A stretch of 64,000 bases of DNA from Candidatus Bathyarchaeota archaeon A05DMB-3 (GTDB taxonomy: Archaea > Thermoproteota > Bathyarchaeia > Bathyarchaeales > Bathycorpusculaceae), in NCBI GenBank assembly GCA_019685555.1, contig JABFQN010000007.1:1-64000 (forward strand), given 5' to 3'. Of the stretch, positions 26,958 through 34,985 are shown in pieces. Below the pieces are notes generated by a model, which searched no databases, was not told where the DNA came from, and was given only the letters and a program-made list of their open reading frames with translations. A program made the translations under genes and the position numbers. Numbering within the stretch: position 1 is the first letter of the stretch; the number at the start of each line of letters is the position of its first letter.

Positions 26958-27049
26958 ACGTCTTCTCCCTCGAAAAGAAATAGTGGGATTGAGGATTAAT
27001 GTTTTACCACAGAAGGCTTTAAACTGTTGTTGGAAAAGGGCGCTGAAAC

Positions 27050-28504
27050 ATGCGGGCGATAGTCGCCGTTTATGACCGAAAAGAAAAACGTGCAGCACAG
27101 AAGACGGTTGAAATGTTAAAGGCGTTAAGGCACAGGGGCGCTGATGCTTTCGGAGCTGCAACCCCAAAAAGCATAGACCTAAAAGCTGAACCAGAACAAC
27201 TGCAAATGCGCGACGCTGAATCAAAAACGGCTGTAGGACAAGTCTTCCTTCAAGTTTTACCGTTGGATAAGCCGCAACCCATTAAACTTGAAAACATCGC
27301 CTCAGTTTTTGATGGAAGAATCTACCAGTCTCCTAAGCTTTATTCTACAGAAGCCACTGTTAATATGCTGGCTGCAGGCGGTGAATCCGGCGCCGAAGCA
27401 TTAATTGGTGAGTCTGATGGAAGCTTTGCTTGCGCTGTGGCTGAAGCTGAAAGGCTTATTGTCGGCAGAGACGCATTAGGTTTATACCCTCTCTATTATG
27501 GCGGGAAAGACTGCGTCTTCGCCTTCGCATCAGAGTGCAAAGCACTGTGGAAAATTGGCGTAAAAGAAGCAAAATCCTTTCCACCAGGACACGTAATGGT
27601 CGTAGACGGAAAGAACTTAACGATAAAGCCGGTTAAGGTTTTGAAAAAACGTGTTGTCAGACCAAGCCCCCTATCCATGGAAGAGGCTGTTGAAAAGCTT
27701 CAAGGGCTTCTGGAGCGGTCGGTTAGGGAAAAGACTGCGGGTTTAGATAGGGTTGCTGTGGCTTTTTCCGGCGGTTTAGACAGCAGCCTAACGGCTTTTC
27801 TAGCTAAAGAAGCTGGAGCAGAAGTACACTTAATCCATGTAAGCCTCGAAAATCAGCTGGAATCGGTGCAAGCTGAAGAAGCTGCCTCTTTGCTTGGGCT
27901 TCCTTTTCACAAATACCTCTACAGCGAAAAAGCTGTGGAACATGCGCTCCCACAAGTGTTGTGGGCTGTTGAAAGCCCAGACCCCATTAAAACAAGCATA
28001 GGAATACCGCTTTATTGGACCGCTGAAAGGGCTGCTGAACTGGGTTTTAGGGTCTTGTTGGTGGGGCAAGGGGCAGACGAGCTTTTTGGCGGTTATAAGC
28101 GTTACTTAACTCTTTATTCGCGTTATGGCGGAGCTTTTGTTGAAAAGGCAATGGCAAATGATGTTTTGAGGATGTATGAAAACAATTTTGAAAGAGACTT
28201 TAAACTCTGCAGTTTCCACAATGTGGAACTTCGCTTGCCCTTCGCCGCTTATCCGCTTGTCGAATTTGCCTTAAACCTACCATTAAAATTGAAAATCAAT
28301 TCAAAAAGCGACATGCTTAGGAAGATTGTGCTGAGAAAAACCGCCGAAAAACTTGGACTGCCACCAAAAATAGTCAACAAACCTAAAAAGGCGATACAAT
28401 ATGCCACTGGAGTGGACAAAGCGCTTAAAAAGCTGGCTAAAAGGGAAAAACTGCCATTAAAGCAGTATTTGCAGAAAACTTTCCAAAAGTTGGCAAAATT
28501 CTAA
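27050..28504 (+). CDS. Asparagine-synthetase-like amidotransferase lacking Cys2
   Basis: In this 484-residue protein the N-terminal domain keeps the glutaminase outline (LIVGRDALGLYPLYYGG, FAFASECKALW), but the protein begins MRAIVAVYD, without the Cys2 nucleophile. The synthetase domain is intact: PP-loop AFSGGLDSSLTAFLA and GQGADELFGGYKRYL. The likely reaction is ATP-dependent amidation of aspartate or another carboxylate using free ammonia or an external donor, which is inference from the missing Cys. The gene is divergent from purB, 92 bp apart. Its C-terminus is basic and lysine-rich. Confidence 0.85.
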   Translation: MRAIVAVYDRKEKRAAQKTVEMLKALRHRGADAFGAATPKSIDLKAEPEQLQMRDAESKTAVGQVFLQVLPLDKPQPIKLENIASVFDGRIYQSPKLYSTEATVNMLAAGGESGAEALIGESDGSFACAVAEAERLIVGRDALGLYPLYYGGKDCVFAFASECKALWKIGVKEAKSFPPGHVMVVDGKNLTIKPVKVLKKRVVRPSPLSMEEAVEKLQGLLERSVREKTAGLDRVAVAFSGGLDSSLTAFLAKEAGAEVHLIHVSLENQLESVQAEEAASLLGLPFHKYLYSEKAVEHALPQVLWAVESPDPIKTSIGIPLYWTAERAAELGFRVLLVGQGADELFGGYKRYLTLYSRYGGAFVEKAMANDVLRMYENNFERDFKLCSFHNVELRLPFAAYPLVEFALNLPLKLKINSKSDMLRKIVLRKTAEKLGLPPKIVNKPKKAIQYATGVDKALKKLAKREKLPLKQYLQKTFQKLAKF

Positions 28505-28532
28505 TAGAATAAGAGGGGAGATGGTGGAAGAA

Positions 28533-28715
28533 TTATTCTATTACTTGGATGGCGCCTTCTGGGCATTGCGCCTCGCATGCTCTGCAAACGAGGCATTCTT
28601 CAACTTTCACCGGAACTGATTTTCCATCCTTTATTTCATAGACGCCCACTGGGCATGTGTCGACACATGTGCCGCATCCAGTGCACTTGTGGTTGTCAAC
28701 CACTATTTTCACCAT
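28533..28715 (-). CDS. 2[4Fe-4S] ferredoxin
   Basis: This 60-residue protein has two cluster motifs, CTGCGTCVDTCP and CLVCRACEAQCP, each C-x2-C-x2-C-x3-C-P. Such ferredoxins carry low-potential electrons for oxidoreductases. An AGGAGG-like site (rc of cctcctt) lies just upstream of the ATG. The gene stands alone, downstream of the convergent AsnB-like gene and after the ribophorin-like gene on the same strand. It could be the electron carrier for the oxidoreductase operon at 55005-61676, but nothing links them directly. Confidence 0.93.
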   Translation of the reverse strand: MVKIVVDNHKCTGCGTCVDTCPVGVYEIKDGKSVPVKVEECLVCRACEAQCPEGAIQVIE

Positions 28716-28782
28716 ATCCTTTTCCTCCTTTCAGCTAGATTTCATTCAAGTTTAAGGAGTAAAATAAAAGTCTTTAGGTTTG

Positions 28783-30516
28783 CTAGCGGATTTCCTCACG
28801 TAGTCTTATGAGGATTCCGTTGACGGTTGTTTCAGCTTTTTCCCTTCTACGCTCGTAGTCGGCTAGGAGCCTTCGATACGCTTCAAGGGTTAACTCTCCC
28901 CTTCTGTGCCGCATCTCTATACTTCTGATGTTTGCCTCAACTTCGTTGATTTCCGTCTCAGCAACCTCCAGCTGGCGCATTAAATCTGCATATTTTCCTC
29001 CAGCAGACCGCAGCTTCAGCTTCAAATCATCCAAGTTTCTGTTAAGCGTACCAAGGCGTGTTTCCAAAGTTTTCCTCTGCACTTTATACCTTCGCCTCGG
29101 AATCCTTCCTTTACGCACTGCAGTTTCAAGGGATTTCATCTCTGTGACTGTTTTCCTCTTCTCTTCATAAGACTCCACAAAAGACCTTATCATCTCCGGA
29201 CTTAATTTCACCGCCACAACAGTTGGCACCGCAACGGGTACTGCGGGCGCCTTAGGTCTCCTCCAGATGGCGATGACTGCGCATCCAAACGTGGCTAAAG
29301 CCCAAGCCCACAATGTGGGACGGAAAGAAAGCCAAAGCAAATTATATCTATATGCAACTTTCATGGTTAAGCTGTCTAGGAAAAACACTCCATGTTTATT
29401 TGCGGTGATTTTTTCTTGGAAAACATCCCTTATAGTGCCATAAGTCATGTCTGCTGAAGAGTTTTCGAAGCTTAGGTTTGTTATTTTGGCGCCTTCTGGA
29501 AGCGTGAATGTTACCCACGCCTCTTCGATGTAATAGTTAACATACGGGAACAGTTTTAGGCTGAGTTCCGCGTTGTCGGTTTCGCTTTTTTGGATATAGT
29601 TTTTAGGCAAAGTATATTCAACGATAAATCTTGTTGACTTTCCAATTTCCACTGGCAATGTCAAGCTTATCTCGTAGCGATTTGTTTCTGCATCAGCTAA
29701 AGTGGTGGTTCCACCCTTTCTTCCAAACTCGTCTTTAACAGCCAAATTAGACGCGTTGGGCAGAAGAAACACCCCAACAGAAGTGATTTGTTTGGGCGAC
29801 TGGTTCTTTATGTAATAGCTGTCTGAAACCGCGATTTCTCCCATGCCGCCTATGACAACTTCCCGCTTAAACTCCTCCACCGTAAAAAGCTGTATGCCCT
29901 CAGTGGTTAATAGGAAGGTTACATTTGACGGTTGATAGGTTAACCGCGGCAACTCCTCGTTTGTTAAATAGTTAAATGCGGCAATGGTGCCAGAAACGTA
30001 TTTCGCGTCTGAGGGCAAAATGACTGAAGCATTGCAAGAAGAAGCATTCACTATAAGGCTTGGAAAGGCTGGAAAATCCAAGGTGTAAAGACTCGTGTTT
30101 TGCGCATCTTGCCTAAGGAGACTGTTTGAAAGCACAAAACCAACGGTGAAAATTCCGTCTTCAGGTTTTGGAGTGAGACTTACATTAACACCGAAAAAGC
30201 CAACATAATTTTCCAACGGCACATCAACAGCAACATTATATTTTTGGGCTGGATTAGACGGGTTGTAGGCTACACAGCGGAGAACATGAGAACCATACTG
30301 ATATGGAAAACCCATGAGAAAGCTGTCGGGCACTATTCCACTTATCTTAAATGTATCATTTATGAAAATGTAGCCATTATACAAGACTTCCACTCTATGG
30401 TTAACCCAGTCAACAGCATATGCCTCTGCCCTAACATCCAAAACATATACCACATTCAAAGCAAAAATTAAAACTACAGCTGCCAAGACGGTAAACGCCA
30501 CAGCTTTCTTTTCCAA
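28783..30516 (-). CDS. Ribophorin I (OST1)-like membrane glycoprotein
   Basis: This 577-residue type I membrane protein has a signal or anchor segment at residues 7-26, an extracytoplasmic domain to about 398, one membrane span at about 400-418 and a helical coiled-coil tail to 577. The ectodomain follows ribophorin I in order: GEIAVSDSYYI, VGVFLLPNAS, KDEFGRKGGTTTL, FIVEYTLPKNY and VTFTLPEGAKI. The tail also aligns in order (KTLETRLGTL, RRGELTLEAYRRL, TTVNGILIRL). In eukaryotes this is a subunit of oligosaccharyltransferase. Several N-x-S/T sites occur in the ectodomain. TTG start; GGAGGAG lies upstream. The homology is by eye and needs a profile search. Confidence 0.68.
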   Translation of the reverse strand: MEKKAVAFTVLAAVVLIFALNVVYVLDVRAEAYAVDWVNHRVEVLYNGYIFINDTFKISGIVPDSFLMGFPYQYGSHVLRCVAYNPSNPAQKYNVAVDVPLENYVGFFGVNVSLTPKPEDGIFTVGFVLSNSLLRQDAQNTSLYTLDFPAFPSLIVNASSCNASVILPSDAKYVSGTIAAFNYLTNEELPRLTYQPSNVTFLLTTEGIQLFTVEEFKREVVIGGMGEIAVSDSYYIKNQSPKQITSVGVFLLPNASNLAVKDEFGRKGGTTTLADAETNRYEISLTLPVEIGKSTRFIVEYTLPKNYIQKSETDNAELSLKLFPYVNYYIEEAWVTFTLPEGAKITNLSFENSSADMTYGTIRDVFQEKITANKHGVFFLDSLTMKVAYRYNLLWLSFRPTLWAWALATFGCAVIAIWRRPKAPAVPVAVPTVVAVKLSPEMIRSFVESYEEKRKTVTEMKSLETAVRKGRIPRRRYKVQRKTLETRLGTLNRNLDDLKLKLRSAGGKYADLMRQLEVAETEINEVEANIRSIEMRHRRGELTLEAYRRLLADYERRREKAETTVNGILIRLREEIR

Positions 30517-30582
30517 ACGTTCTCCTCCAGCTCAACCTTTGAAATCTGGCTTTCTAATATTCGAAGACTCATTTATTTACTT

Positions 30583-30900
30583 TTAGAATAATAGTCGCTT
30601 TTCAGCAATCTCTTTCGGCAAGGAAACCAAAACAGATGCTCTCTCAAGTTTGTAGAGGAATACGCTTCTCCTATGCCCTTTTACATCTTTTTGAGTTTCC
30701 CTTCGCACCGATGTAACGTTGTACTGTCCCAGAAACATGTACCTTCCAGGCGGTTTCTTTTCAAAAACAAATATTGGATAATGCCCTTCCATTTGCAGTT
30801 TTAAAGCGAGGTTGCCCCTCCGCATCTCCTGATTTCCAAAGCGTCCCTCCCCAGTATACAAGAGGCATTCGCCTTCCATTCTATCATTGTAAGCTTCCAC
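30583..30900 (-). CDS. Solo SRA-like (ScoMcrA-type) domain protein
   Basis: This 105-residue protein is almost entirely one domain: LLYTGEGRFGNQEMRRGNLA, IFVFEKKPPGRYMFLGQYNV and HRRSVFLYKLERA. This pattern resembles the SRA-like domain that reads modified DNA in McrA-type restriction enzymes. No nuclease (HNH or PD-D/ExK) domain is attached. Its upstream frame and neighbours (ribophorin-like gene, radical SAM gene) show no partner nuclease or methylase. GTG at 30900 is used; ATG at 30879 is the alternative. It may be a remnant of a restriction gene or a stand-alone reader. Confidence 0.55.
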   Translation of the reverse strand: MEAYNDRMEGECLLYTGEGRFGNQEMRRGNLALKLQMEGHYPIFVFEKKPPGRYMFLGQYNVTSVRRETQKDVKGHRRSVFLYKLERASVLVSLPKEIAEKRLLF

Positions 30901-31072
30901 TGTACCTTATTCCTCGGCGGACGCAAACATTAAAATCTTTGAAATTTCACGGTTGCTGAGAACGGCGCCAAACTTTAAGAGCATGATGCATCCATAAAAT
31001 GTGCAATAAGCAACCATTTAAAATTCATGTCGTGTAATAATCATGACGTGTGTTTAAAAGGGAAGTTAAACA

Positions 31073-31843
31073 TTGCCATACGACCCTGTTAAAAGGCACA
31101 TCGCCATAGAAAAACTGGTTACTCGCATAGGTTCGGAAGGCCAAGAGAAGAAATATTACCGTATTAGACCTGCAAGATGGTATGGCGGAATAATAACTGC
31201 AGACTGTGTTGGATGCGGTTTGCTCTGTCGTTTCTGCTGGGTTTCAGACACTGTTATGAGGCGCCCCGCTGATGTGGGCGATTTTTTCACTTCAAAAAAA
31301 GTTGCTGAAGGTTTAACTTCTCTTGCTAAAAAGTGCAAACTTGATTTACTCAGGGTCAGCGGCGGAGAACCAACCATTGGAAAACAGCATCTGCTGGCGC
31401 TTCTAGAAAACCTTCAGGGTACGGGATACCGCTTTATCCTCGAAACCAACGGCATACCCCTAGCCTATGATGAAGGCTACACTGAAAGCCTCGCCAAGTA
31501 CAATTTTGTTCACGTGAGGGTTTCATTGAAAGGCTGCAACGAAAAAGAGTTTGCACTGCTAACAGGAGCAAAACCCGAAGGATTCAAGCTGCAGCTTAAA
31601 GCCCTACAAAAACTGGTGGATGCGAAGGTAAGCTGCCACCCCGCGGTTATGGCTTCCTTCTCGACGAAGAAAAGCTTGCAGTCTCTTTTGCAGAGGATTA
31701 GGCAAATCAGCCCAAAATTGGCTGATGAAGTTGAAATCGAAGAATTAATATTGTATCCTCATGTTGTTCGAAGACTACGCAGCTATAAACTAAAATATTA
31801 CATGGGATATGCTCCAGAAAGGGTGCCACCGGAGCAGGTTTAA
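31073..31843 (+). CDS. Radical SAM protein of unknown substrate
   Basis: This 256-residue protein has the radical SAM cluster motif CGLLCRFC (C-x3-C-x2-C), followed by LLRVSGGEPTIGKQHL and a TIM-barrel-like remainder (FILETNGIPLAYDEGY, VHVRVSLKGCNEKEF). No C-terminal SPASM or second cluster motif is visible. The start is TTG at 31073. It converges with the DUF2095-like gene, ending 2 bp from it. The protein resembles archaeal radical SAM proteins that are usually left unassigned, so I give no reaction. Confidence 0.85.
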   Translation: MPYDPVKRHIAIEKLVTRIGSEGQEKKYYRIRPARWYGGIITADCVGCGLLCRFCWVSDTVMRRPADVGDFFTSKKVAEGLTSLAKKCKLDLLRVSGGEPTIGKQHLLALLENLQGTGYRFILETNGIPLAYDEGYTESLAKYNFVHVRVSLKGCNEKEFALLTGAKPEGFKLQLKALQKLVDAKVSCHPAVMASFSTKKSLQSLLQRIRQISPKLADEVEIEELILYPHVVRRLRSYKLKYYMGYAPERVPPEQV

Positions 31844-31845
31844 CG

Positions 31846-32271
31846 CTATTTTAGGAGTCCTCCACGCTTTAAATAGTAGTTTTCCTCTTTCTTTGGGCCG
31901 AAGCTTCTAACGCCCTTCTCTTTAAGTTGTTTTCTCAATTTTTCCGCGTATTCTTTGCTTATTTCGCCTCTCTTTTCCATGTAGGCTATTATTTCCTCAG
32001 CTTGCTCTTGTGTGTCGCAGCGGCGTAGAAAATCAATCACGTCTGGGTCGTAGTGGACAAAATGCCTTGCCGCGGCTCTTTCACCGCAATTGCTGTCTGT
32101 TCGTACAGAGTTTACTGCAACCTTGTTTTCGCCAAGCTCCATTTCCTTAGCTAGGTTTGGAAACAATTTTTTGAATGTTTCTTTGTCGAACTCCACATGG
32201 GTACCTTCAGCATGTTTTCTGTTTCCTTTTATTGTAAATCGCATATTTAAATTTCTGGCAAACCAGAACAT
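31846..32271 (-). CDS. DUF2095-like archaeal protein
   Basis: This is a small charged protein of about 141 residues with a conserved-looking core HYDPDVIDFLRRCDTQEQAE, followed by YAEKLRKQLKEKGVRSFGPK. I recall these features from the archaeal DUF2095 family, with moderate certainty. The start is unclear: TTG 32286, ATG 32271 and ATG 32244 are in frame. ATG 32271 lies 1 bp after the nucleotidyltransferase stop and suits operon reading. The function is unknown. Confidence 0.6.
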   Translation of the reverse strand: MFWFARNLNMRFTIKGNRKHAEGTHVEFDKETFKKLFPNLAKEMELGENKVAVNSVRTDSNCGERAAARHFVHYDPDVIDFLRRCDTQEQAEEIIAYMEKRGEISKEYAEKLRKQLKEKGVRSFGPKKEENYYLKRGGLLK

Positions 32272-32272
32272 T

Positions 32273-32899
32273 TCAGAAGGGAACAAACCTCTGCGTGGGA
32301 TTTTTTAAAAGCACTTCCTCCAGTTCTCGAAGGTTAAGCCCAGAAATTATGTCTCTGTATATTTCACATCGCTCTTTAGCGCCATATTCTGCCATGCTTC
32401 GAACCGTTATTTCGGCTCTTTCTTTAATGGGTGACTCCAAGAGTATGCGGAAGGATTTTTCCATTCTTCCCTCCTTTGTTATAGTAACCCATCCCTTCTC
32501 CATTATCTTGAGTTTTTCCCGCTTCAACAGTTTTAGAATGTCTTTCGGGTCGTTGTGGTAGAGGGTTATGTCTATGTCGCTGTCGCGATAAATTGTGCCG
32601 CGCCAAACGCTTCCAACTAAAATTGGGTTATATTTTTCAAGGATTTTCATCAGTTTTAAGGCTTCCAGCCTCATCTGGATTAGGCGTTTCTGTCGGGCGG
32701 AGCCTTCGTTTTCTTCGGCTATTTTATCTAGTTCCATCGCTACTTCAAGGTTTGTTGGCAAAAAGTGGACGCCTAAAGTTTCCGCAGCCCTCAATTTCGC
32801 CTGCTTATACTCTTTTTCAACTCCTGAATAGAGGAGGGTGGCGGCTTCCCTTGCAACTTTCCTTCTAATTTGCGCAGAGCTTGAAAAGCCCAAAGTCAC
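32273..32899 (-). CDS. Small nucleotidyltransferase (Pol beta superfamily)
   Basis: This 208-residue protein has a helical N-terminal third and then ILVGSVWRGTIYRDSDIDIT, the G-S-x(n)-D-x-D active-site pattern of Pol beta-type nucleotidyltransferases. It is similar to the start of archaeal CCA-adding enzymes but far shorter. It lacks the tRNA-binding domains, so it is not a full CCA enzyme. GTG start at 32899. It sits between a glycosyltransferase gene (9 bp upstream) and the DUF2095-like gene in one minus-strand run. The substrate is unknown. Confidence 0.75.
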   Translation of the reverse strand: MTLGFSSSAQIRRKVAREAATLLYSGVEKEYKQAKLRAAETLGVHFLPTNLEVAMELDKIAEENEGSARQKRLIQMRLEALKLMKILEKYNPILVGSVWRGTIYRDSDIDITLYHNDPKDILKLLKREKLKIMEKGWVTITKEGRMEKSFRILLESPIKERAEITVRSMAEYGAKERCEIYRDIISGLNLRELEEVLLKNPTQRFVPF

Positions 32900-32907
32900 C
32901 CAGTCTT

Positions 32908-34158
32908 TTAATGTTTTATTACACGCTCATATAATTCAATGGTTTTTTCAGCTATCTTGTCCCATGTGAACTCGCTTAAAATTCGACGTCTCCCATTTTT
33001 ACCAAGCCAATTTTTCCTTTCCGGATTTTCCAAAGCGCTGACGACTCCCCATGCAATGTCTGCTGGATTGCTTGGGTTAATATGAAAGCCGCATTGTTCC
33101 TCGCCGCATGGAATAACTATTTCCCGCATTCCGCTTACTCCTGCTGCACCGACAACCACTGGGCGCTCCATGCTCATGGCTTCTAAGGCAACTATCCCGA
33201 AGGGTTCATATAGGCTTGGAAAAACCGCCACATCGCACGCTGCGTAATGGAGGATGCGCTCCTCTTCTGATATAAATTCAAAGTTGAATTTCACAGAGTC
33301 TTGAAGCTTCATCATCCTAACCAAGTTAACCAAATAATCCTGCAAATCGCCTAAGCCGACTATTACAAGTTTTGCGTTGGGGATTTTCTGCAGCACGTGG
33401 GGCATTGCCATTATGAGTTTGTCAATGCCTTTAACGCCGACAAGCCTTCCAATGAAGAGAATCATGGAGTTTTCAGGTTTTATGCCGTAGGCTTCTCTAA
33501 CCCGCATTATCTGGTCTTGGCTCACTGTTTCCGGATTATACTTTTGAGGGTCAACCCCATTGTAGCATACTTCTATTTTGTCTTTTGGAAAACCAAGTTT
33601 TATGAGCTCGTCTTTCATGGCGTGGGAAACTGTAATGACAAGGTCTGCGGCTTGGGCTCCTCGGAGTTCAATGTTGCTAACAACTTCTGAACCGTTTCCG
33701 AGGGTTCTACCCTTCTCTGTAGAATGAACGTGGAAAACCAAGGGCAAGCCTGTCTCCTTTTTGATGGTTATTCCAGCGATAACCGAAAGCCAGTCATGAG
33801 CCACTATGATATCATACTTGAAGTTTTCCTTCCCAATAAGCTCGTTGACAAGTTTTGAAGCACTCAAATAATTGTAAACAAGGATTTTCGAGAAAAGCTG
33901 GATTCCCCTACCCCATTTTTTAACGTCTTCAGCCACCACGTCTGGAAGCGAATCAGAAATGTCGATGTGGAGGGGGCGGTGGATTTCTATGCCTCGCCAG
34001 ATTTCCCTTGTGGGTAGGCTTCCCTCGTCATCGTTCATGGTGAAAACTGTAACATCATGGTCTAACAGGACGAATTTTCGCGTGATTTCCGCTGCGTAGG
34101 TTCCTAAACCACCAACGATTTTCGGTGGATACTCGTAGACAAGCACAGCCATCTTCAT
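32908..34158 (-). CDS. Glycogen-synthase-like family 4/5 glycosyltransferase
   Basis: This 416-residue GT-B enzyme begins MAVLVYEYPPKIVGGLGTY, the starch/glycogen synthase-type opening with the K-x-G-G-L pattern. It also has HDWLSVIAGI, ILFIGRLVGVKGIDKLI and a donor site VAVFPSLYEPFGIVALEAMS. It may extend an alpha-glucan or add a hexose to a surface glycan. It leads the minus-strand run with the nucleotidyltransferase and DUF2095-like genes. It is separate from the glycan island at the left end. Confidence 0.85.
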   Translation of the reverse strand: MKMAVLVYEYPPKIVGGLGTYAAEITRKFVLLDHDVTVFTMNDDEGSLPTREIWRGIEIHRPLHIDISDSLPDVVAEDVKKWGRGIQLFSKILVYNYLSASKLVNELIGKENFKYDIIVAHDWLSVIAGITIKKETGLPLVFHVHSTEKGRTLGNGSEVVSNIELRGAQAADLVITVSHAMKDELIKLGFPKDKIEVCYNGVDPQKYNPETVSQDQIMRVREAYGIKPENSMILFIGRLVGVKGIDKLIMAMPHVLQKIPNAKLVIVGLGDLQDYLVNLVRMMKLQDSVKFNFEFISEEERILHYAACDVAVFPSLYEPFGIVALEAMSMERPVVVGAAGVSGMREIVIPCGEEQCGFHINPSNPADIAWGVVSALENPERKNWLGKNGRRRILSEFTWDKIAEKTIELYERVIKH

Positions 34159-34278
34159 GACAGTTTCCCTTTTCCACAGATTTGTAGGCTTAATGTAGCA
34201 TAAGGGTTCCTATTTACATTTTCGGATTAGAAAAGGTAAAGTTAAATTAGTTTTGTTGTCTATGAAATGCTTACCTTG

Positions 34279-34289
34279 CGTTTAAAGGT
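34279..34289 (+). promoter_or_regulatory. TATA-like promoter element for eS17
   Basis: GCGTTTAAAGG lies about 40-48 bp before the chosen start of eS17. This would place transcription start near 34308 by the usual archaeal spacing of about 25 bp. The call rests on a short AT-rich match only. Confidence 0.4.
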
Positions 34290-34326
34290 CGTCCGCCAAC
34301 AATGAAGTTTGCTGGGTGACGGAATC

Positions 34327-34551
34327 TTGGGAAAAGTTCGGACAGAACACGTTAAGCGGGTAGCAAAAGAGCTTATTAGACGTTTCCCCAACAAGTTCTC
34401 CCGCAATTTTGAAGAAAACAAACTTGCTGTGGCTATGTTGGTGCAAGGAGCATCAACTAGAGTGCGCAACCAAATTGCCGGCTACATAACCCACGTTTAC
34501 ACTGGTGTGAAATCCCTAAATTCTGGCGAAGGCTCCAAAGAAGGCGAGTAA
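34327..34551 (+). CDS. rps17e: 30S ribosomal protein eS17 (S17e)
   Basis: This is a 74-residue protein, MGKVRTEHVKRVAKELIRRF, continuing with NKFSRNFEENK and VRNQIAGYITH, the eS17 signature. The open frame extends six codons upstream, but family members begin M-G-(K/R)-V-R. The TTG at 34327 has GGGTGA about ten bases upstream. The protein is part of the small ribosomal subunit and occurs in archaea and eukaryotes. The 168 bp before it hold only a promoter-like element. Confidence 0.93.
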   Translation: MGKVRTEHVKRVAKELIRRFPNKFSRNFEENKLAVAMLVQGASTRVRNQIAGYITHVYTGVKSLNSGEGSKEGE

Positions 34552-34597
34552 CTTTATTAGAGTCTTCCATATTTTAAAAGGCGAAGAGGATTAAGCC

Positions 34598-34972
34598 ATG
34601 ATAGACCATTACAGACGGGGTTGGGCTTTACGATATCTGCGGGAGGCAAAAGCAGAGCTAGAGGCGGCTAGAAAAATGCCTTACATGGCTCCAAGCCTAA
34701 TTTTGGAGGCGATAAGAAAAGCGAGAAACGCCATATACTACAGCCTAGGGGAACCAGCCTTCATAGAAAACGTTGTAAGGGAAGCCATGGAAAAACCTCA
34801 AATAGAAAACGACCCAGTCTTAAAATGCCTTATTGAAATTGAGGGAGTAATGCAACAGTTGGCGCAGTTGGAAGAGGTGAACGAGGAAAAAGCCATCCAG
34901 CAAGCAAACAGCCTAATACAAATAGCCTCAGAAATTGTTGAAACATTGACAGGAGAAAAAGTGGAAAATTAA
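34598..34972 (+). CDS. Small all-helical conserved protein, HEPN-like
   Basis: This 124-residue protein is wholly helical: GWALRYLREAKAELEAARKM, then LILEAIRKARNAIYYSLGEP, then a long acidic helix pair. The first two helices resemble HEPN-type domains, but the R-x4-6-H RNase motif is absent, so no nuclease role is implied. It follows eS17 by 46 bp on the same strand. The function is unknown; it could be an oligomerisation or scaffold protein. Confidence 0.6.
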   Translation: MIDHYRRGWALRYLREAKAELEAARKMPYMAPSLILEAIRKARNAIYYSLGEPAFIENVVREAMEKPQIENDPVLKCLIEIEGVMQQLAQLEEVNEEKAIQQANSLIQIASEIVETLTGEKVEN

Positions 34973-34985
34973 AAGGGGTCGGCGC

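Noticed and set aside
26958-27224. Upstream extension of the purB open frame (89 extra codons)
   Set aside because: It runs opposite the start of the divergent AsnB-like gene, has no family similarity, and the TTG at 26957 has a good ribosome-binding site and the expected N-terminus.
32273-32899. CCA-adding enzyme
   Set aside because: It has the nucleotidyltransferase motif, but at 208 residues it lacks the body and tail domains of archaeal CCA enzymes.
34598-34972. HEPN toxin of a toxin-antitoxin pair
   Set aside because: There is no R-x4-6-H motif, and no nucleotidyltransferase antitoxin gene is adjacent; the one at 32273 is on another strand and two genes away.
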